Shown: positions 39,801 to 49,000 of the stretch, in pieces
Layout of the letters: the number at the start of each line of letters is the position of its first letter
Position numbering within the stretch: position 1 is the stretch's first letter
Source of the DNA: Catellatospora methionotrophica
GTDB taxonomy: Bacteria > Actinomycetota > Actinomycetes > Mycobacteriales > Micromonosporaceae
Assembly (NCBI RefSeq): GCF_011297335.1
Contig: NZ_JAAOTJ010000003.1
Coordinates: 248,001 to 312,000 of the forward strand
DNA: 64,000 bases
Direction: 5' to 3'
The notes under the pieces: generated by a model
The model's database searches: none
What the model was told of the DNA's origin: nothing
The model's input: only the letters and a program-made list of their open reading frames with translations
Position numbers and translations under genes: made by a program

Positions 39801-40800
39801 AGGGCTGCGAGTTCGCAGAACTGGTCCGGCCGTCCACCGCACCGGCCGAGTACCCGAACGAGATCGACGGCGACGGCCCGCCCAGCGACGGCGGCACCCG
39901 CAACCCGTACGACCACGAGAAGTCACCGGTGTTGCTACCCGACTGCCACGTCGCCGACGCCGACAACGGCGAACTGGAGTAGCTACCGCCCTCACCGTCC
40001 GCACCGGCAGCAAGCGCCACCAGCGAACCACCCGACGCGACCAGCGAACCGCCCGCGGCCTGCGCACGATCGACCGAACCGACCGTCACACCGGTCACCG
40101 CCACATCAGCGGTCACGTTGCCCGCGGCGGTGTCGTTGACACCCGGTAGGGGCTTGCCCTGGCACTCGGCCCGCTCAGGCGTGGTCAGCGCACAGGCGGG
40201 CAGCGACACCAGCCGCAGCCGGGTCGCCCAGTCCGCACCGTAGGCCTCGCGGAAGCCCCGGTAGTCGACCTGCACCGACACCCGCGACGCACCCACACCA
40301 CCGTCACCACGGCCCAGACGGAACACCAGGCCATCACGCGCCGACACAGGCAACGACGCCTTGTCCAGCAGCGACACCGACACACTGCCCGGCACACCAG
40401 CCGAAGCGGCGGCACCGGCCAAGCCCTTCGACACCGCAGCACTCGGGCCACCCACAGTGACCGGCAAGGCCCCAGCCTTGACCCGGCCACCAGCCGCACC
40501 CGACGCACCAGCCGCCCGCCCAGCAGACGGCAACACCACCGTCGCCGAACCCGGCGCGGGCCAGGACACCTGCGGGCGGCCCTTCACCGCCAGCTTCTCG
40601 GCGTTGGTCGGACCAGCGGCCACGGACTTCGGCGTCCAGCTGGCCGGGACCGACTTCTCCACCTGAGGGATGTCGTCGGGGTTGGGCGCCGCCGCTGCGG
40701 GCAACGCCACAGCCAGCGACGACATCATCAAAAACGGTACGGCGAAAGCCAACCGCGCCAAACGCGGTCTAGGCCTCGGCCGCGCTAACAAATGTTGCAC
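33853..40800 (-). CDS. RHS-repeat polymorphic toxin with Hint and EndoU-like nuclease tip
   Basis: 2315 residues from GTG 40800 (GGAGG four bases upstream); GTG 40833, without a ribosome site, would add 11. Signal peptide LAFAVPFLMMSSLAVALPAAAA, a SpvB-like N-terminal region (SFGYSAGAVDGRTSS), then many RHS/YD repeats (YDGLGRMKQAW, YDLRGRMYEQ, YDNYGNR, HDAAGNVESR). The RHS core end is YDPDTGRFISVDPIVDQG...YAYSNNNPTTFSDPSGL. An Ala/Lys coiled coil follows. A Hint autoprotease domain spans about 2059-2209 (CAAKSFLPGTLVLMADG to VHNC). The last 106 residues (AQHILDGHA, GKTSFPQSWSDDDILD, VDIEVRFVP, LLTAFPRL) match the bacterial EndoU RNase pattern. It is a likely contact-delivered antibacterial toxin. 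Confidence 0.92.
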   Translation of the reverse strand: MQHLLARPRPRPRLARLAFAVPFLMMSSLAVALPAAAAPNPDDIPQVEKSVPASWTPKSVAAGPTNAEKLAVKGRPQVSWPAPGSATVVLPSAGRAAGASGAAGGRVKAGALPVTVGGPSAAVSKGLAGAAASAGVPGSVSVSLLDKASLPVSARDGLVFRLGRGDGGVGASRVSVQVDYRGFREAYGADWATRLRLVSLPACALTTPERAECQGKPLPGVNDTAAGNVTADVAVTGVTVGSVDRAQAAGGSLVASGGSLVALAAGADGEGGSYSSSPLSASATWQSGSNTGDFSWSYGLRVPPSLGGPSPSISFGYSAGAVDGRTSSANSQPSAIGEGFDYWPGYVERKYKDCQSDGWATYDQCWLSDNATISLNGRASELVKDDTTGVWKFRNDDGSKIERLLGANNGDKNRDGTTEGEYWKVTTTDGTQYFFGVHKLSALPANAGVTGMAGAPDSNSAWTVPVVGNNTGEPCFLTHPSTSVCDQAWRWNLDYVVDVHGNALAYFYNPETNRYHNITVGGPRSYTRGGTVDRIEYGLRAGQTWTATAAPSRVKFTNVERCVPGSSCVKPADYRDVPWDQECLVGACDDYAPTFWSSKRLSKVTTQVIRAGAYDDVDSWTLTHSFPITGDNIGTPVLWLNQIQQTGHLGTTDAVMPPVVFDGTHMANRVTSGSNNQVRKWRMNNIKNESGGAVVITYKPLDCTITTLPASPQTNTKRCMPVWWTPPGGSIGLYWFHKYVIAQIDEQDGHGIGTSTTTSYDYVGNAAWRYAEDDGLTIPEQKTWSQWRGYGEVQTRSGIAAEGRTLEVTRFYRGMDGDRNHPTNATSYRPQSETDITDGLGGVVRDLDELAGQPRERISYDSDLATKTVLNRSISDGWVSAATATSTHPWATVKATRSGMNNTLVRSVIKGGERDNQVVKTFNADGQVVMMEDQGDKNTPGDEECTRLTYAPNPTKNIQGLTSRVEKYALACANIPVLNPTTGVPVTEIANQELLISDQRTLYDGATVWTPNQVPIKGMVTSVEAIDTWSPTGRSYVTVTKSEVDAYGRGLKTWDEAGKMSETVYTPTTGGPVTAVENYNPLRHKTRTEFEVGNGQPTAQIDANGLRTDMVYDGLGRMKQAWLPGRTKGVDLPSSEYDYTVRKSGTANQINAVTTRGIRPNGGYNVSVELFDGLMRPVQTQVAAPGGGRTIVNTYYNSRGQVVGQDNPFYNTASPTVDYHPSAGSSGVKTEYDGAGRRTAEVFMASPPGGGARVEQWRTRALYDGDEIVTLPAAGQSPTRVKFDAQGRAKEFYEYTTASHTGPAVKTTYEFNKRSQMTAVKDSSNNAWTYKYDLRGRMYEQSDPDKGTTKLNYNSSSDLLSTESNNKKIFFEYDVLGRIIRTRKDNADTGTKLTEMEYDTLGAGLLASATRFVNGAAYKTEVLDVDEYFRPLETAVTIPAVEGLLAGTYKYKATFNTDGSIATTTLPQVGDLGEEVLAHGYTAEGLPLTLASGLGTYVNTAQYSPFGEVTKLTLGVNPNRVNLNFVYQEGTRRLDNTSVTRDGLIGNVTKTVYTWDATGNLAKTVDTGSGQTADTQCFNYDGLRRLKQAWTPTSGDCTAAVSNGALGGPAKYWTNWEYDNYGNRSQQVEHDTPTGDITTDYTYPLPGQGSPHKLLQTKITDSAGIHTFDWEHDAAGNVESRPTPTGNQELHWNVEGRLEKVVEGGNTTEFIYDASGNRLLRKENGVTTLYLPDTELKLTGTAKNATRYYSFAGQVVAVRTGNSLQWMCANNQGTSSLLVDATNTASVARRRSTPFGEERGVSSAWTGDKGFLGGAKDGTGLTHLSAREYDPDTGRFISVDPIVDQGDSQQMNGYAYSNNNPTTFSDPSGLKHIPDDPGSPPNDGDGQGTETGDGEITLPPDLQAMLDEARKLQKMSLLDIILQAGGDILMELLGINDIKDCFGKGDIVACVSIVANVIPWAKLFKLPKIVKAIERAWSAVQVFWEKLRWAKRIIAQVEEFTQLARKAAKEAAEAAALAARNARIAAEAAAKQAKERAQAAARKASEKLKNKAKEVDETCAAKSFLPGTLVLMADGATKPIEKVRAGDEVLATDPETGESAIKAVATKRTSDGEKVLVDVLVDTDGDAGDATATIGSTDNHLWWLPGRDEWVNSLGLKSGDDLLAPDGSLVRIAAVATYGARAEVHNLTVTDIHTYYVMAGATPVLVHNCGVGRQLLGGDAQHILDGHAHPGMPGKTSFPQSWSDDDILDAVADVLTDPKSVRSWKTGSAKYADKTLKTRAGDPAVQVILGQIRGVDIEVRFVPLTGKLLTAFPRL

Positions 40801-41350
40801 AGCTCCTCCGAGGAGTGGTGGGGAACCGATCACATGGGATACAGGGGCAGCACGGCACCGTTGTCCGGTGCCGTGCGCAAGGCAGTGATGTCAGAATTGT
40901 GGCGAGTCAACGGATCGCCGAGGCTCGCCCTATCGAGGCGCCCCCGGTCCTGTCTCGCTCCGGAATGGCCGGACGGCGTCATCGCCGTGCCGGAATGCGT
41001 AAGCAGTCACCCGATTTCGGGCAGAATCCGCCGCCACCACTCGTTTCATGACCTACCGTCCCCCGTGAACCATGGTCGTTGGCGATGACCGTAGGGCCGT
41101 CCGGCAGACCCGTCAAGACTTTCGTACGACGCGGTATCGCCCTTGCACAACCTGCAATCCGTGCGACGCAGTGCTGCTGATTCGGCTGATCACACAGATG
41201 ATGGCGCATACAAGCATCTCGATCACATCGACAAAAAGCCATGTCTTGGAAGGTTGCAGTGGGAATCCACTCACGGCCCTGCCCCGCCGTAGACATTTCC
41301 GCCCTCCGGCCCTAGCCTCCTGCCACCATCAATATCCAGGAAGAGGTTTC
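40801..41350. other. Divergent promoter region between toxin and giant secreted protein 1
   Basis: 550 bases without a supported gene between the leftward RHS toxin and the rightward DNRLRE protein. Both promoters must lie here. No clear palindrome or sigma-factor consensus was recognised. Confidence 0.4.
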
Positions 41351-44300
41351 ATGTCCCACAGATCACGGGGGAGCCAGGCCAGAAGAGCCGTCGCGGTCAC
41401 CGCGGCGATGCTCGCAGGCCTGGCACTGTCGGCCGTATCGCCGACCGGCCCCGCCCAAGCAACAACAGCGCCGAAGCCTGCGCCTTCTGAGTTCGCCAAG
41501 ACGACCACGTCGATCCTGGACGCGCGTAGGGAGGCGAAGCAGACCGGTAAGCCGGTGCAGATCCCTGCCCTGACCACCGAGACGACCCGGGTATGGGCCG
41601 AGCCCGACGGCACCGAGACCGCCGAGATCCATACCGGCCCGGTCCGCCTGAAGCGCGACGGCAAATGGCTCGACTACGACTTCACGCTCGTCCGCCGCCC
41701 CGACGGCACCGTCGGCCCGAAGGTCCACCCCCACGACCTGGTCATCGCCGGAGCAAAGACCGCAGGTGAACACGACCTCGCCACGTTGAACGCCCACGGT
41801 GAGAAGCTTGGCTTCGGCTGGACCGGCACACTGCCCGAACCCGTCCTCGACGGTTCGAAGGCCACCTACCACGAGGTGACACCCGGCATCGACCTGGTCA
41901 TCGAAGCCCGCACCACCGGCTTCGAACAGTTCTACATCGTCAAGGACCGCACCGCCGCCACCCGCGTCGCCGCGTTGCGTACCCCGCTGCGCACCGGCGG
42001 CACCACGTTCGCCGGCAAGGCCGACGGGTCCGGGGAGTTCCGCAAGGCCGACGGCAAGATCGCCGCACGGATGCCCGTCGCCCTCATGTGGGACAACCAG
42101 GGCCTCGACGGCCGAGGCGACCGTAAACGCCAAGCCAAGGTGAACGTCGACGTCGTCGACGTCAGGCATGGCACCGATGTGACCGGCCGCGACATGCGCC
42201 TGCGCCCTGACACCACCTGGCTCAACGACCCCGCCACCAAATACCCGGTCGTCGTCGACCCCGGCATCGACGTCGACGTCACCGTCGGATTCGACGAATT
42301 CGTCCAGAACACCATCGACGTCTCCGACAACTCCACCAAGGACGAGCTCAAGGTCGGCTACACCAACGACGGCTGCCAGTGCTACGCCCGCAGCTACCTG
42401 CGCTTCGACGGTCTCACCGCGTACAAGAACGCAAAGATCAACTCGGCGATGCTGAACCTGTGGGAGACCCACTCCCACAACTGCACGCCCACCAAATGGC
42501 TGGCCAAACGCACCGAACACGTCACCAGCTCGGTCCAGTGGGGCAACGAACCCGCCGCGCTCGAACCCGCCGGCAACTCCTCCGACGCCAAGGGCTGGAG
42601 CGGCAGTTGCCCGGCGGACTGGGTCGACGTCGACGTCGCCGCCGCACTAGACGACACGTTCAACAGCGGGGGCAGCTCGGCCAGCATCATGATCCAGTCG
42701 GAGAACTGGGACCTGGGCTCGTGGAAGAAGTTCGACTCCTACGAGGGCACCCGCCGCCCCCACATCAAGCTCAACTACAACCGCGTGCCGACGATCTCCC
42801 AGGTCAAGGCCGCAGGCGACCCCACCTGCCGCACCGGCACCGGCGTACGGCTCTACCTGAACACGCTCACGCCGACGTTCTCCGCCTACGTCGGCGACCT
42901 CGACGCGCAGAACGTGCGCCTTCAGGTCGAGATCACACCTGTCGGCGGCAGCGCGAGACCGCTGCTGGAGTCGACCAACGGCGCCCGCAACACCGTCCAT
43001 GCCGTCACCGTGCCCGCCGGGCAGGCACTGGTCGTCAACACCGTCTACACCTACCGGGTCCGTGCCCTGGACCTGACCTCCACCGGCGCTGCTGTCGACT
43101 ACTCGCCATGGACCACACCCTGCGAGATTCAGTACGACGCGACCACGCTGGACAGCGCACCGCAGATCACCGACGTGCCCACGGTCGATGTCGACGGCGA
43201 GTTGTGGCCGGTGCTGAAGTTCGGCCGCGGCAACCTGGTGACGTTCCGGCCCGACCCCGCCGACGCCGGCGAGGTGGTGCGTTACAGCTACGGCTTCAGT
43301 GCCGACCGGGTCGGCGACAGCAGCGTGAGTGTGCCCGCCGGGCTCGACGGCTCGGCCACGGTCACCATCACGCCGTGGGAGGTCGACGGCACCAACGCCC
43401 CCGCGTCCAGCTCCACGCTCTACGTCCGGGCGTTCACCGGCAGCGGGACGCTGGCGAGCTCGAAGATGGCCAGCATGGACCTGTTCTTCGATTACCTGGA
43501 CATGATCGACGGCAACGGCGTGCTGGTGCCGCCGGCGGCCAAGCCCGACGACGTCAATGGCGACGGCCTGGCCGACCTGTCCGGGTTCCGGGACCTGGGC
43601 ACCGGCAAGGGCATGTTCTACAGCTACAGCGGCAAGTCGGACGGGTCGACGCTCGAACCGATCTCGCTGATGACCACCAACGCGTACACCGATGCCGACA
43701 CCAGGACCGTCCAGGGCGACTTCAACGGTGACGGCAAGACGGACTTCGCCGCGTTCAAGTCGATCAGCACCAGCAGCACCACCGTGTCGCTGCTGCGCTC
43801 GACCGGCACCGTCCCCTACGCCGACGTCCTGGCCGACGTCCAGGTCAAGGCGCTGGCTCTCAACCTGGCCAATATGAAGATCATGGCCGGGGACGTCAAC
43901 GCCGACGGCAAGGACGACCTGGCCTTCGGCTACCTCAACACCACCACCAACTGGAACATCAAGGTCATGCTGGCCTCGGTCGACGGCCACGGCACCGTGA
44001 CACCCCACGACGACGAGGTGCTGTTCGCCAACCCGGTCGACTGGCTGGCCGTGTCGCCGGGCTCCAACCTGAACAACGCCCAGCTGGTGATGGGTCAGTT
44101 CGACAAGGTCCCCGGCGCAGACATCATGGAGTTCTTCGACCATGGCAGCTGCCGCACCGGCGGCTTCCTGCACAAGAACCTCGGCACGACGTTCTCGGCC
44201 GGTCAGGTGGTCTGGGACTCGAACACCACGGGCGCGTGGTGTGCCGCGAGCGCCAGGTACACCGTCGGCAGGTACGCGACGGGCGCCTACGGACTCGACG

Positions 44301-45745
44301 GCATCGTCGCGACCTACGACCCGGGCAGCTGCCGGATGAACGTCTACACCTTCACGCCCAAGCACGTCGCGCCGAACGACACGTGGACGATGGAGGGGCC
44401 GACGCTGCGGTTCGACTCCGGCCCGTCGGTGGAGCTGTTCTGCTGGAACTGGACCGAGCCCGAGCTGCGGGATCTCAGCGGTGACGGCAAGGACGACCTG
44501 CTGCTGACGTACCGCTGCTGCGGCGCGTTCCAGCAGCGCGTATGGCAGCTCGACAGCAACGGCACCGGATTCGACGCCCCCGTGCTCAAGTGGCAGGGTG
44601 CGCTCGGCCCGGCCGGCACCGGCAGCCTCAAGTACAACGGCACGACGCACTACCAGTTCGTCGCCAAGCACTCCGGCATGTGCCTGGCCGTCAACGGCAG
44701 CCCCATCGACGGCACCGCACTCGTGCAGCAGCCCTGCGCCCGTAACCTGCTCGACCAGCGGTTCGTGCTGGAGCAGCGCGGAGCGGGCCATGTCCGGCTG
44801 CACCCGCAGCACATCACCTCCAAGTGCATCATCTACGACGTCGTCGGCGCGGGCAGCCCGATCATCCAGAAGTCCTGCTCGGCGACGGGATCGAAGGAGT
44901 CGTTCCAGCTCGACTACGTCAGCGGTTTCACCAACGACCCGGCGAACCCGCTGCCCACCGACGTCGCGGTGAAGATCGTCTCGAACACCACGGCCAGTCG
45001 CTGCGTCAGCGTCCAGGGTGCGAGCATGGCCGCGGCCGCGGCCACGGTGCAGGACGCTTGCCAGCCGCCCGGCTACGGGAGCCAGACGTACTACCTGCGG
45101 GCGTTGCCGGCACAGCAGCCGTCGATGACCGCCCGGTGGACGATGGGTGAGTCCGGCGGCACGACGCTGGCCGACGGCACCGGCAACACCGCCACCGCGA
45201 AGATCGCCGGTAGCGGGGTCGTCGGCAGTGGCGTGCTGACCCTCAACGGCACCAGCCAGTACGCCTCGACCACCGGCGGCGCGGTGCACACCGGGATGAG
45301 CTACACCGTCTCGGCGTGGGCCAAGCTCGACGTCGGTGCCCGCTCGCAGACGATCCTGTCCCAGGAGGGTGCGACGAACTACTCGTTCGCCCTGCGGCAG
45401 AACGTCAACGGCAAGTGGAACTTCACCGTCCTGTCCAATGCCAACTCCAGCGTGTTCACGTCCTACATCGCGTCGTCGACGGCGGTGGCACCGCTCAACA
45501 CCTGGGTGCACCTGACCGGCGTCTTCGATCAGGCCACCGGCCAGGCCCGGCTGTATGTCAACGGCGTCCTGGAGGGCACCGCGACCGGCGTCACGGCGGG
45601 GTCCAGCGGCCCGGTCTTCATCGGCGCTACCAAGATCAACGGCGCTCGTGCCGAGTACTTCGACGGCCAGATCGACGACGTGCGGATGTGGAACTACGTC
45701 CTGACCCCGACCGAGATCACAGCCGCCGCAGCGGCACGATCCTGA
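41351..45745 (+). CDS. Giant secreted DNRLRE/FG-GAP/ricin/LamG protein, copy 1
   Basis: 1464 residues from ATG 41351 (AGAGG upstream). Signal peptide (AVAVTAAMLAGLALSAVSPTGPAQA), a conserved front domain (RVWAEPDGTETAEIHTGPVR; DLVIEARTTGFEQFYIVKDR), then a DNRLRE domain (ELKVGYTNDGCQCYARSYLRFDGL to RRPHIKLNYN). Next a fibronectin-like part with TTPCEIQYD, FG-GAP/VCBS calcium-binding repeats (DVNGDGLADLSGF, DFNGDGKTDFAAF, DVNADGKDDLAFGY), a ricin-like segment (KHSGMCLAVNGSP, CARNLLDQRFVLEQR) and a C-terminal LamG lectin (SYTVSAWAKLDVGARSQTIL). It is a cell-surface or secreted adhesin-like protein. The front domains also occur in actinobacterial RHS proteins, which suits its place beside the toxin. 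Confidence 0.88.
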   Translation: MSHRSRGSQARRAVAVTAAMLAGLALSAVSPTGPAQATTAPKPAPSEFAKTTTSILDARREAKQTGKPVQIPALTTETTRVWAEPDGTETAEIHTGPVRLKRDGKWLDYDFTLVRRPDGTVGPKVHPHDLVIAGAKTAGEHDLATLNAHGEKLGFGWTGTLPEPVLDGSKATYHEVTPGIDLVIEARTTGFEQFYIVKDRTAATRVAALRTPLRTGGTTFAGKADGSGEFRKADGKIAARMPVALMWDNQGLDGRGDRKRQAKVNVDVVDVRHGTDVTGRDMRLRPDTTWLNDPATKYPVVVDPGIDVDVTVGFDEFVQNTIDVSDNSTKDELKVGYTNDGCQCYARSYLRFDGLTAYKNAKINSAMLNLWETHSHNCTPTKWLAKRTEHVTSSVQWGNEPAALEPAGNSSDAKGWSGSCPADWVDVDVAAALDDTFNSGGSSASIMIQSENWDLGSWKKFDSYEGTRRPHIKLNYNRVPTISQVKAAGDPTCRTGTGVRLYLNTLTPTFSAYVGDLDAQNVRLQVEITPVGGSARPLLESTNGARNTVHAVTVPAGQALVVNTVYTYRVRALDLTSTGAAVDYSPWTTPCEIQYDATTLDSAPQITDVPTVDVDGELWPVLKFGRGNLVTFRPDPADAGEVVRYSYGFSADRVGDSSVSVPAGLDGSATVTITPWEVDGTNAPASSSTLYVRAFTGSGTLASSKMASMDLFFDYLDMIDGNGVLVPPAAKPDDVNGDGLADLSGFRDLGTGKGMFYSYSGKSDGSTLEPISLMTTNAYTDADTRTVQGDFNGDGKTDFAAFKSISTSSTTVSLLRSTGTVPYADVLADVQVKALALNLANMKIMAGDVNADGKDDLAFGYLNTTTNWNIKVMLASVDGHGTVTPHDDEVLFANPVDWLAVSPGSNLNNAQLVMGQFDKVPGADIMEFFDHGSCRTGGFLHKNLGTTFSAGQVVWDSNTTGAWCAASARYTVGRYATGAYGLDGIVATYDPGSCRMNVYTFTPKHVAPNDTWTMEGPTLRFDSGPSVELFCWNWTEPELRDLSGDGKDDLLLTYRCCGAFQQRVWQLDSNGTGFDAPVLKWQGALGPAGTGSLKYNGTTHYQFVAKHSGMCLAVNGSPIDGTALVQQPCARNLLDQRFVLEQRGAGHVRLHPQHITSKCIIYDVVGAGSPIIQKSCSATGSKESFQLDYVSGFTNDPANPLPTDVAVKIVSNTTASRCVSVQGASMAAAAATVQDACQPPGYGSQTYYLRALPAQQPSMTARWTMGESGGTTLADGTGNTATAKIAGSGVVGSGVLTLNGTSQYASTTGGAVHTGMSYTVSAWAKLDVGARSQTILSQEGATNYSFALRQNVNGKWNFTVLSNANSSVFTSYIASSTAVAPLNTWVHLTGVFDQATGQARLYVNGVLEGTATGVTAGSSGPVFIGATKINGARAEYFDGQIDDVRMWNYVLTPTEITAAAAARS

Positions 45746-45750
45746 TCTCG

Positions 45751-45830
45751 CCGGGGCGGTGACGCACCGCCCCGGCCCGACCAGCGAGAACCGAGCCCGT
45801 CCCGTCGACGCGGGGCGGGCTCGGCGCTGG
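45751..45830 (+). terminator. Double hairpin terminator after copy 1
   Basis: First stem: 11 bp, 45751-45761 with 45765-45775, a three-base loop, starting five bases after the stop codon. Second: CCAGCG/CGCTGG (45781-45786, 45825-45830) enclosing CCGAGCCCG/CGGGCTCGG. It separates copy 1 from copy 2. Confidence 0.7.
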
Positions 45831-46028
45831 TCCCTGTCCGCACGGCCGACCTGGCGGCTCTCCGGCAACCGTGCGGTCCGCACGGCCCCCCCGACGGTTC
45901 CCCGGCAACCGTGTTCCGCCGGACGGCCGGCGCCTCCGTTCGCAGACTTCCGGATTCCGGCGGGGCAGCACCACGCACGCCGACTGCCTAGGCTGCCGAC
46001 CATTACCCACCCAACAGGAGAAGGTCTC

Positions 46029-49000
46029 ATGTCACGACGCCCACGGGGGATCCAGGCCAGACGGGCTGCCGCCGTAGTAGTGGCGATGCTCGCAGGCATC
46101 GCTGTACAGGCACTGGCACCATCCGTTCCCGCACAGGCCGAACCATCCGCACGTGGCACGGCAAACCCGACCACCACCGCCATTCTCGACGCGCGCAAGG
46201 CGGCGAAGCAGACTGGCAAGTCGGTGCAGATCCCTGCCCTGACCACCGAGACCACCAGGGTATGGGCCGAGCCTGACGGCACCGAGACCGCCGAGATCCA
46301 CACCGGCCCCGTGCGTCTGAAGCGCGACGGCAAATGGCTCGACTACGACTTCACCCTCGTCCGCCGCCCCGACGGCACCGTCGGCCCGAAGGCCCACCCC
46401 CACGACCTGGTCATCGCCGGAGCCAAGACCGCAGGTGAACACGACCTCGCCACGTTGAACGCCCACGGCGAGAAGCTCGGCTTCGGCTGGACCGGTGCGC
46501 TGCCCGAACCCGTCCTCGACGGATCCAAGGCCACCTACCCCGAAGTAGCGCCCGGCATCGACCTGGTCATCGAAGCCCGCACCACCGGCTTCGAGCAGTT
46601 CTACATCGTCAAGGACCGCACCGCCGCCACCCGCGTCGCCACACTCCGGACCCCGCTGCGCACCGGCGGCACCACCTTCGCCGGCAAGGCCGACGGCTCC
46701 GGGGAGTTCCGCAAGGCCGACGGCAAGATCGCCGCACGGATGCCCGTCGCCCTCATGTGGGACAACCAGGGCCTCGACGGCCGAGGCGACCGCAAACGCC
46801 AAGCCAAGGTGAACGTCGACGTTACCGACGTCAGGCGTGGCACCGATGTGGCCGGCCGCGACATGCGCCTGCGCCCCGACACCACCTGGCTCAACGACCC
46901 CGCCACCAAGTACCCGGTGGTCGTCGACCCGGGCATCGACGTCGACGTCACCGTCGGATTCGACGAGTTCGTCCAGAACACCATCGACATCGACGACAAC
47001 TCCACCAAAGACGAGCTGAAGATCGGCTACACCAACGACGGCTGTAGTTGTCAAGCCCGCAGTTACCTGCGCTTCGACAGCCTCGGCGCCTACCGCGGCG
47101 CTAAGATCAACTCGGCGATGCTGAACCTGTGGGAGACCCACTCCCACAACTGCACCGCCACCAAATGGCTGGCCAAACGCACCGCACACGTCACCAGCTC
47201 GGTCCAGTGGCGCAACGAACCCGCCGCGCTCGAACCCGCCGGGGACTCCTCCGACGCCAAGGGCTGGAGCAGCAGCTGCGCCGCGGGCTGGGTCGACGTC
47301 GACGTCGCCGCCGCACTCGACGACACCTTCAACTCCCCCACGGCCACCTCCGCCAGCATCATGATCCAGTCAGAGAACTGGAACCTGGGCTCCTGGAAGA
47401 AGTTCGACTCCTACGAGGGCACCCGCCGCCCCCACATCAAGCTCAACTACAACCGGCTGCCCACGATCTCCCAGGTCAAGGTCGACAAGGATCCCACCTG
47501 CCGCAGCGGCGCGGGTGTGCGGCTGCTCCTCAAGACCCCGACGCCGGCGTTCGAGGCGTTCATCGTCGACGTGGACAAGCAGAACGTGCGGCTGCAGGTG
47601 GAGATCACTCCGTTCGGCGGGACCGCGTGGCCGCTGATCGAGTCGACGATCGGCAGTGCCGGCAACGGAGACACTCAGACCGCATACGCCAGCAGGGTGG
47701 AGTTGCCGCAGGCGCAGGCATTGCAGGCCAACACGGTCTACAGCTACCGCGTACGCGCGGTCGATCTGACCCCCAGCGGGGCCCCGATCGACTACTCGGC
47801 GTGGAGCCCGTCATGCGAGATCCAGTACGACACGACGGCGCTTGACGGCGTCCCGCTCATCGAGGGCATTCCGGTCGTCGATGTCGGCGGCGAGCAGTAC
47901 AACCTGCTGAAGTTCGGGCGCAGCAACGTGCTGACGCTGCGGCCCGATCCGGCCGACCTCGGTGACGTGGTGCGCTACAGCTACGGCTTCGACCAGGCGC
48001 GGGTCGGCGAGAGCAGCGCCGGCATCGCGGCAGGCGGCGACGGGACCGCCACGGTGTCGGTGGTGCCGTGGGAGGTCGACGGGTACAACGCCCCGGTCGG
48101 TGAGAGCACGCTGTACGTGCGGGCCTTCGCCGCCAACGGCAGCTTCCGGACCAGCTCCGTGCAGATCTTCTTCGACCCCGCGTACCCGATGCCCGACCCG
48201 GTGCCGCACGTGCGCGACGACGTCGACGGCGACGGCGTGCCGGACCTGTCCGGGTTCCGTGACCTGGGCAACGGCAAGGGCATGTTCTACACCTACCCGG
48301 TCCAGCCGGGCGGCGCGCTGCTGGAGCCGGTGGCGCTGATGACGACCGAGAGCTACACCGACGCCAACTCCGACACCGTGCGCGGCGACTTCGACGGCGA
48401 CGGCAAGACCGACTTCGCCGTGTTCAAGTCGGTCGGCGCGACCAGCACCACCGTGTCGCTGCTGCGCTCGACCGGCAACGTGCCCTACGCCGACGCGCTG
48501 TCCGACATCCAGGTCAAGGCGCTCGCACTCAGCCTGAGCGCCATGCGGGTGATGGCGGCGGACATGAACAGCGACGGCAAGGACGACCTGGTCATGGCGT
48601 ACGCCAACGGGACCGCCAGCTGGACCGTCAAGGTGCTGACCGCCTCGGTCGACGATCACGGCACGACGACTCCCCATGACGACGAGGTGCTGTTCTCCGA
48701 GCCGGTGGACTGGCGGACCACACCGATCGCCGCAGACCTGAGCAAGTCGAAGGTGCTCGTCGCCCGAGGCTTCAGCGGCGGCAGCGGGGTGACCGTCGTG
48801 GAGTACCGCCAGATCGGCACCTGCCAGACGGCGATGTACACGCACGGCCCGAGCTCGTCGACCAACTGGCACCAGTCCCCCGCCACCCCGCTGCCCTGGT
48901 GCCTGGACAAGCTGCAGCTCACCACCGGTAACTACGACGGCGACGGCGACACGGACGTGATCGCGGGCTACGACATGGGCGGATGCCGGCTCACCATCGA

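Noticed and set aside
42647-46333. 1228-codon open frame on the minus strand
   Set aside because: Shadow of the giant secreted genes; low-complexity His/Arg/Val/Gly translation and no ribosome site. GC-rich third positions keep antisense frames open.
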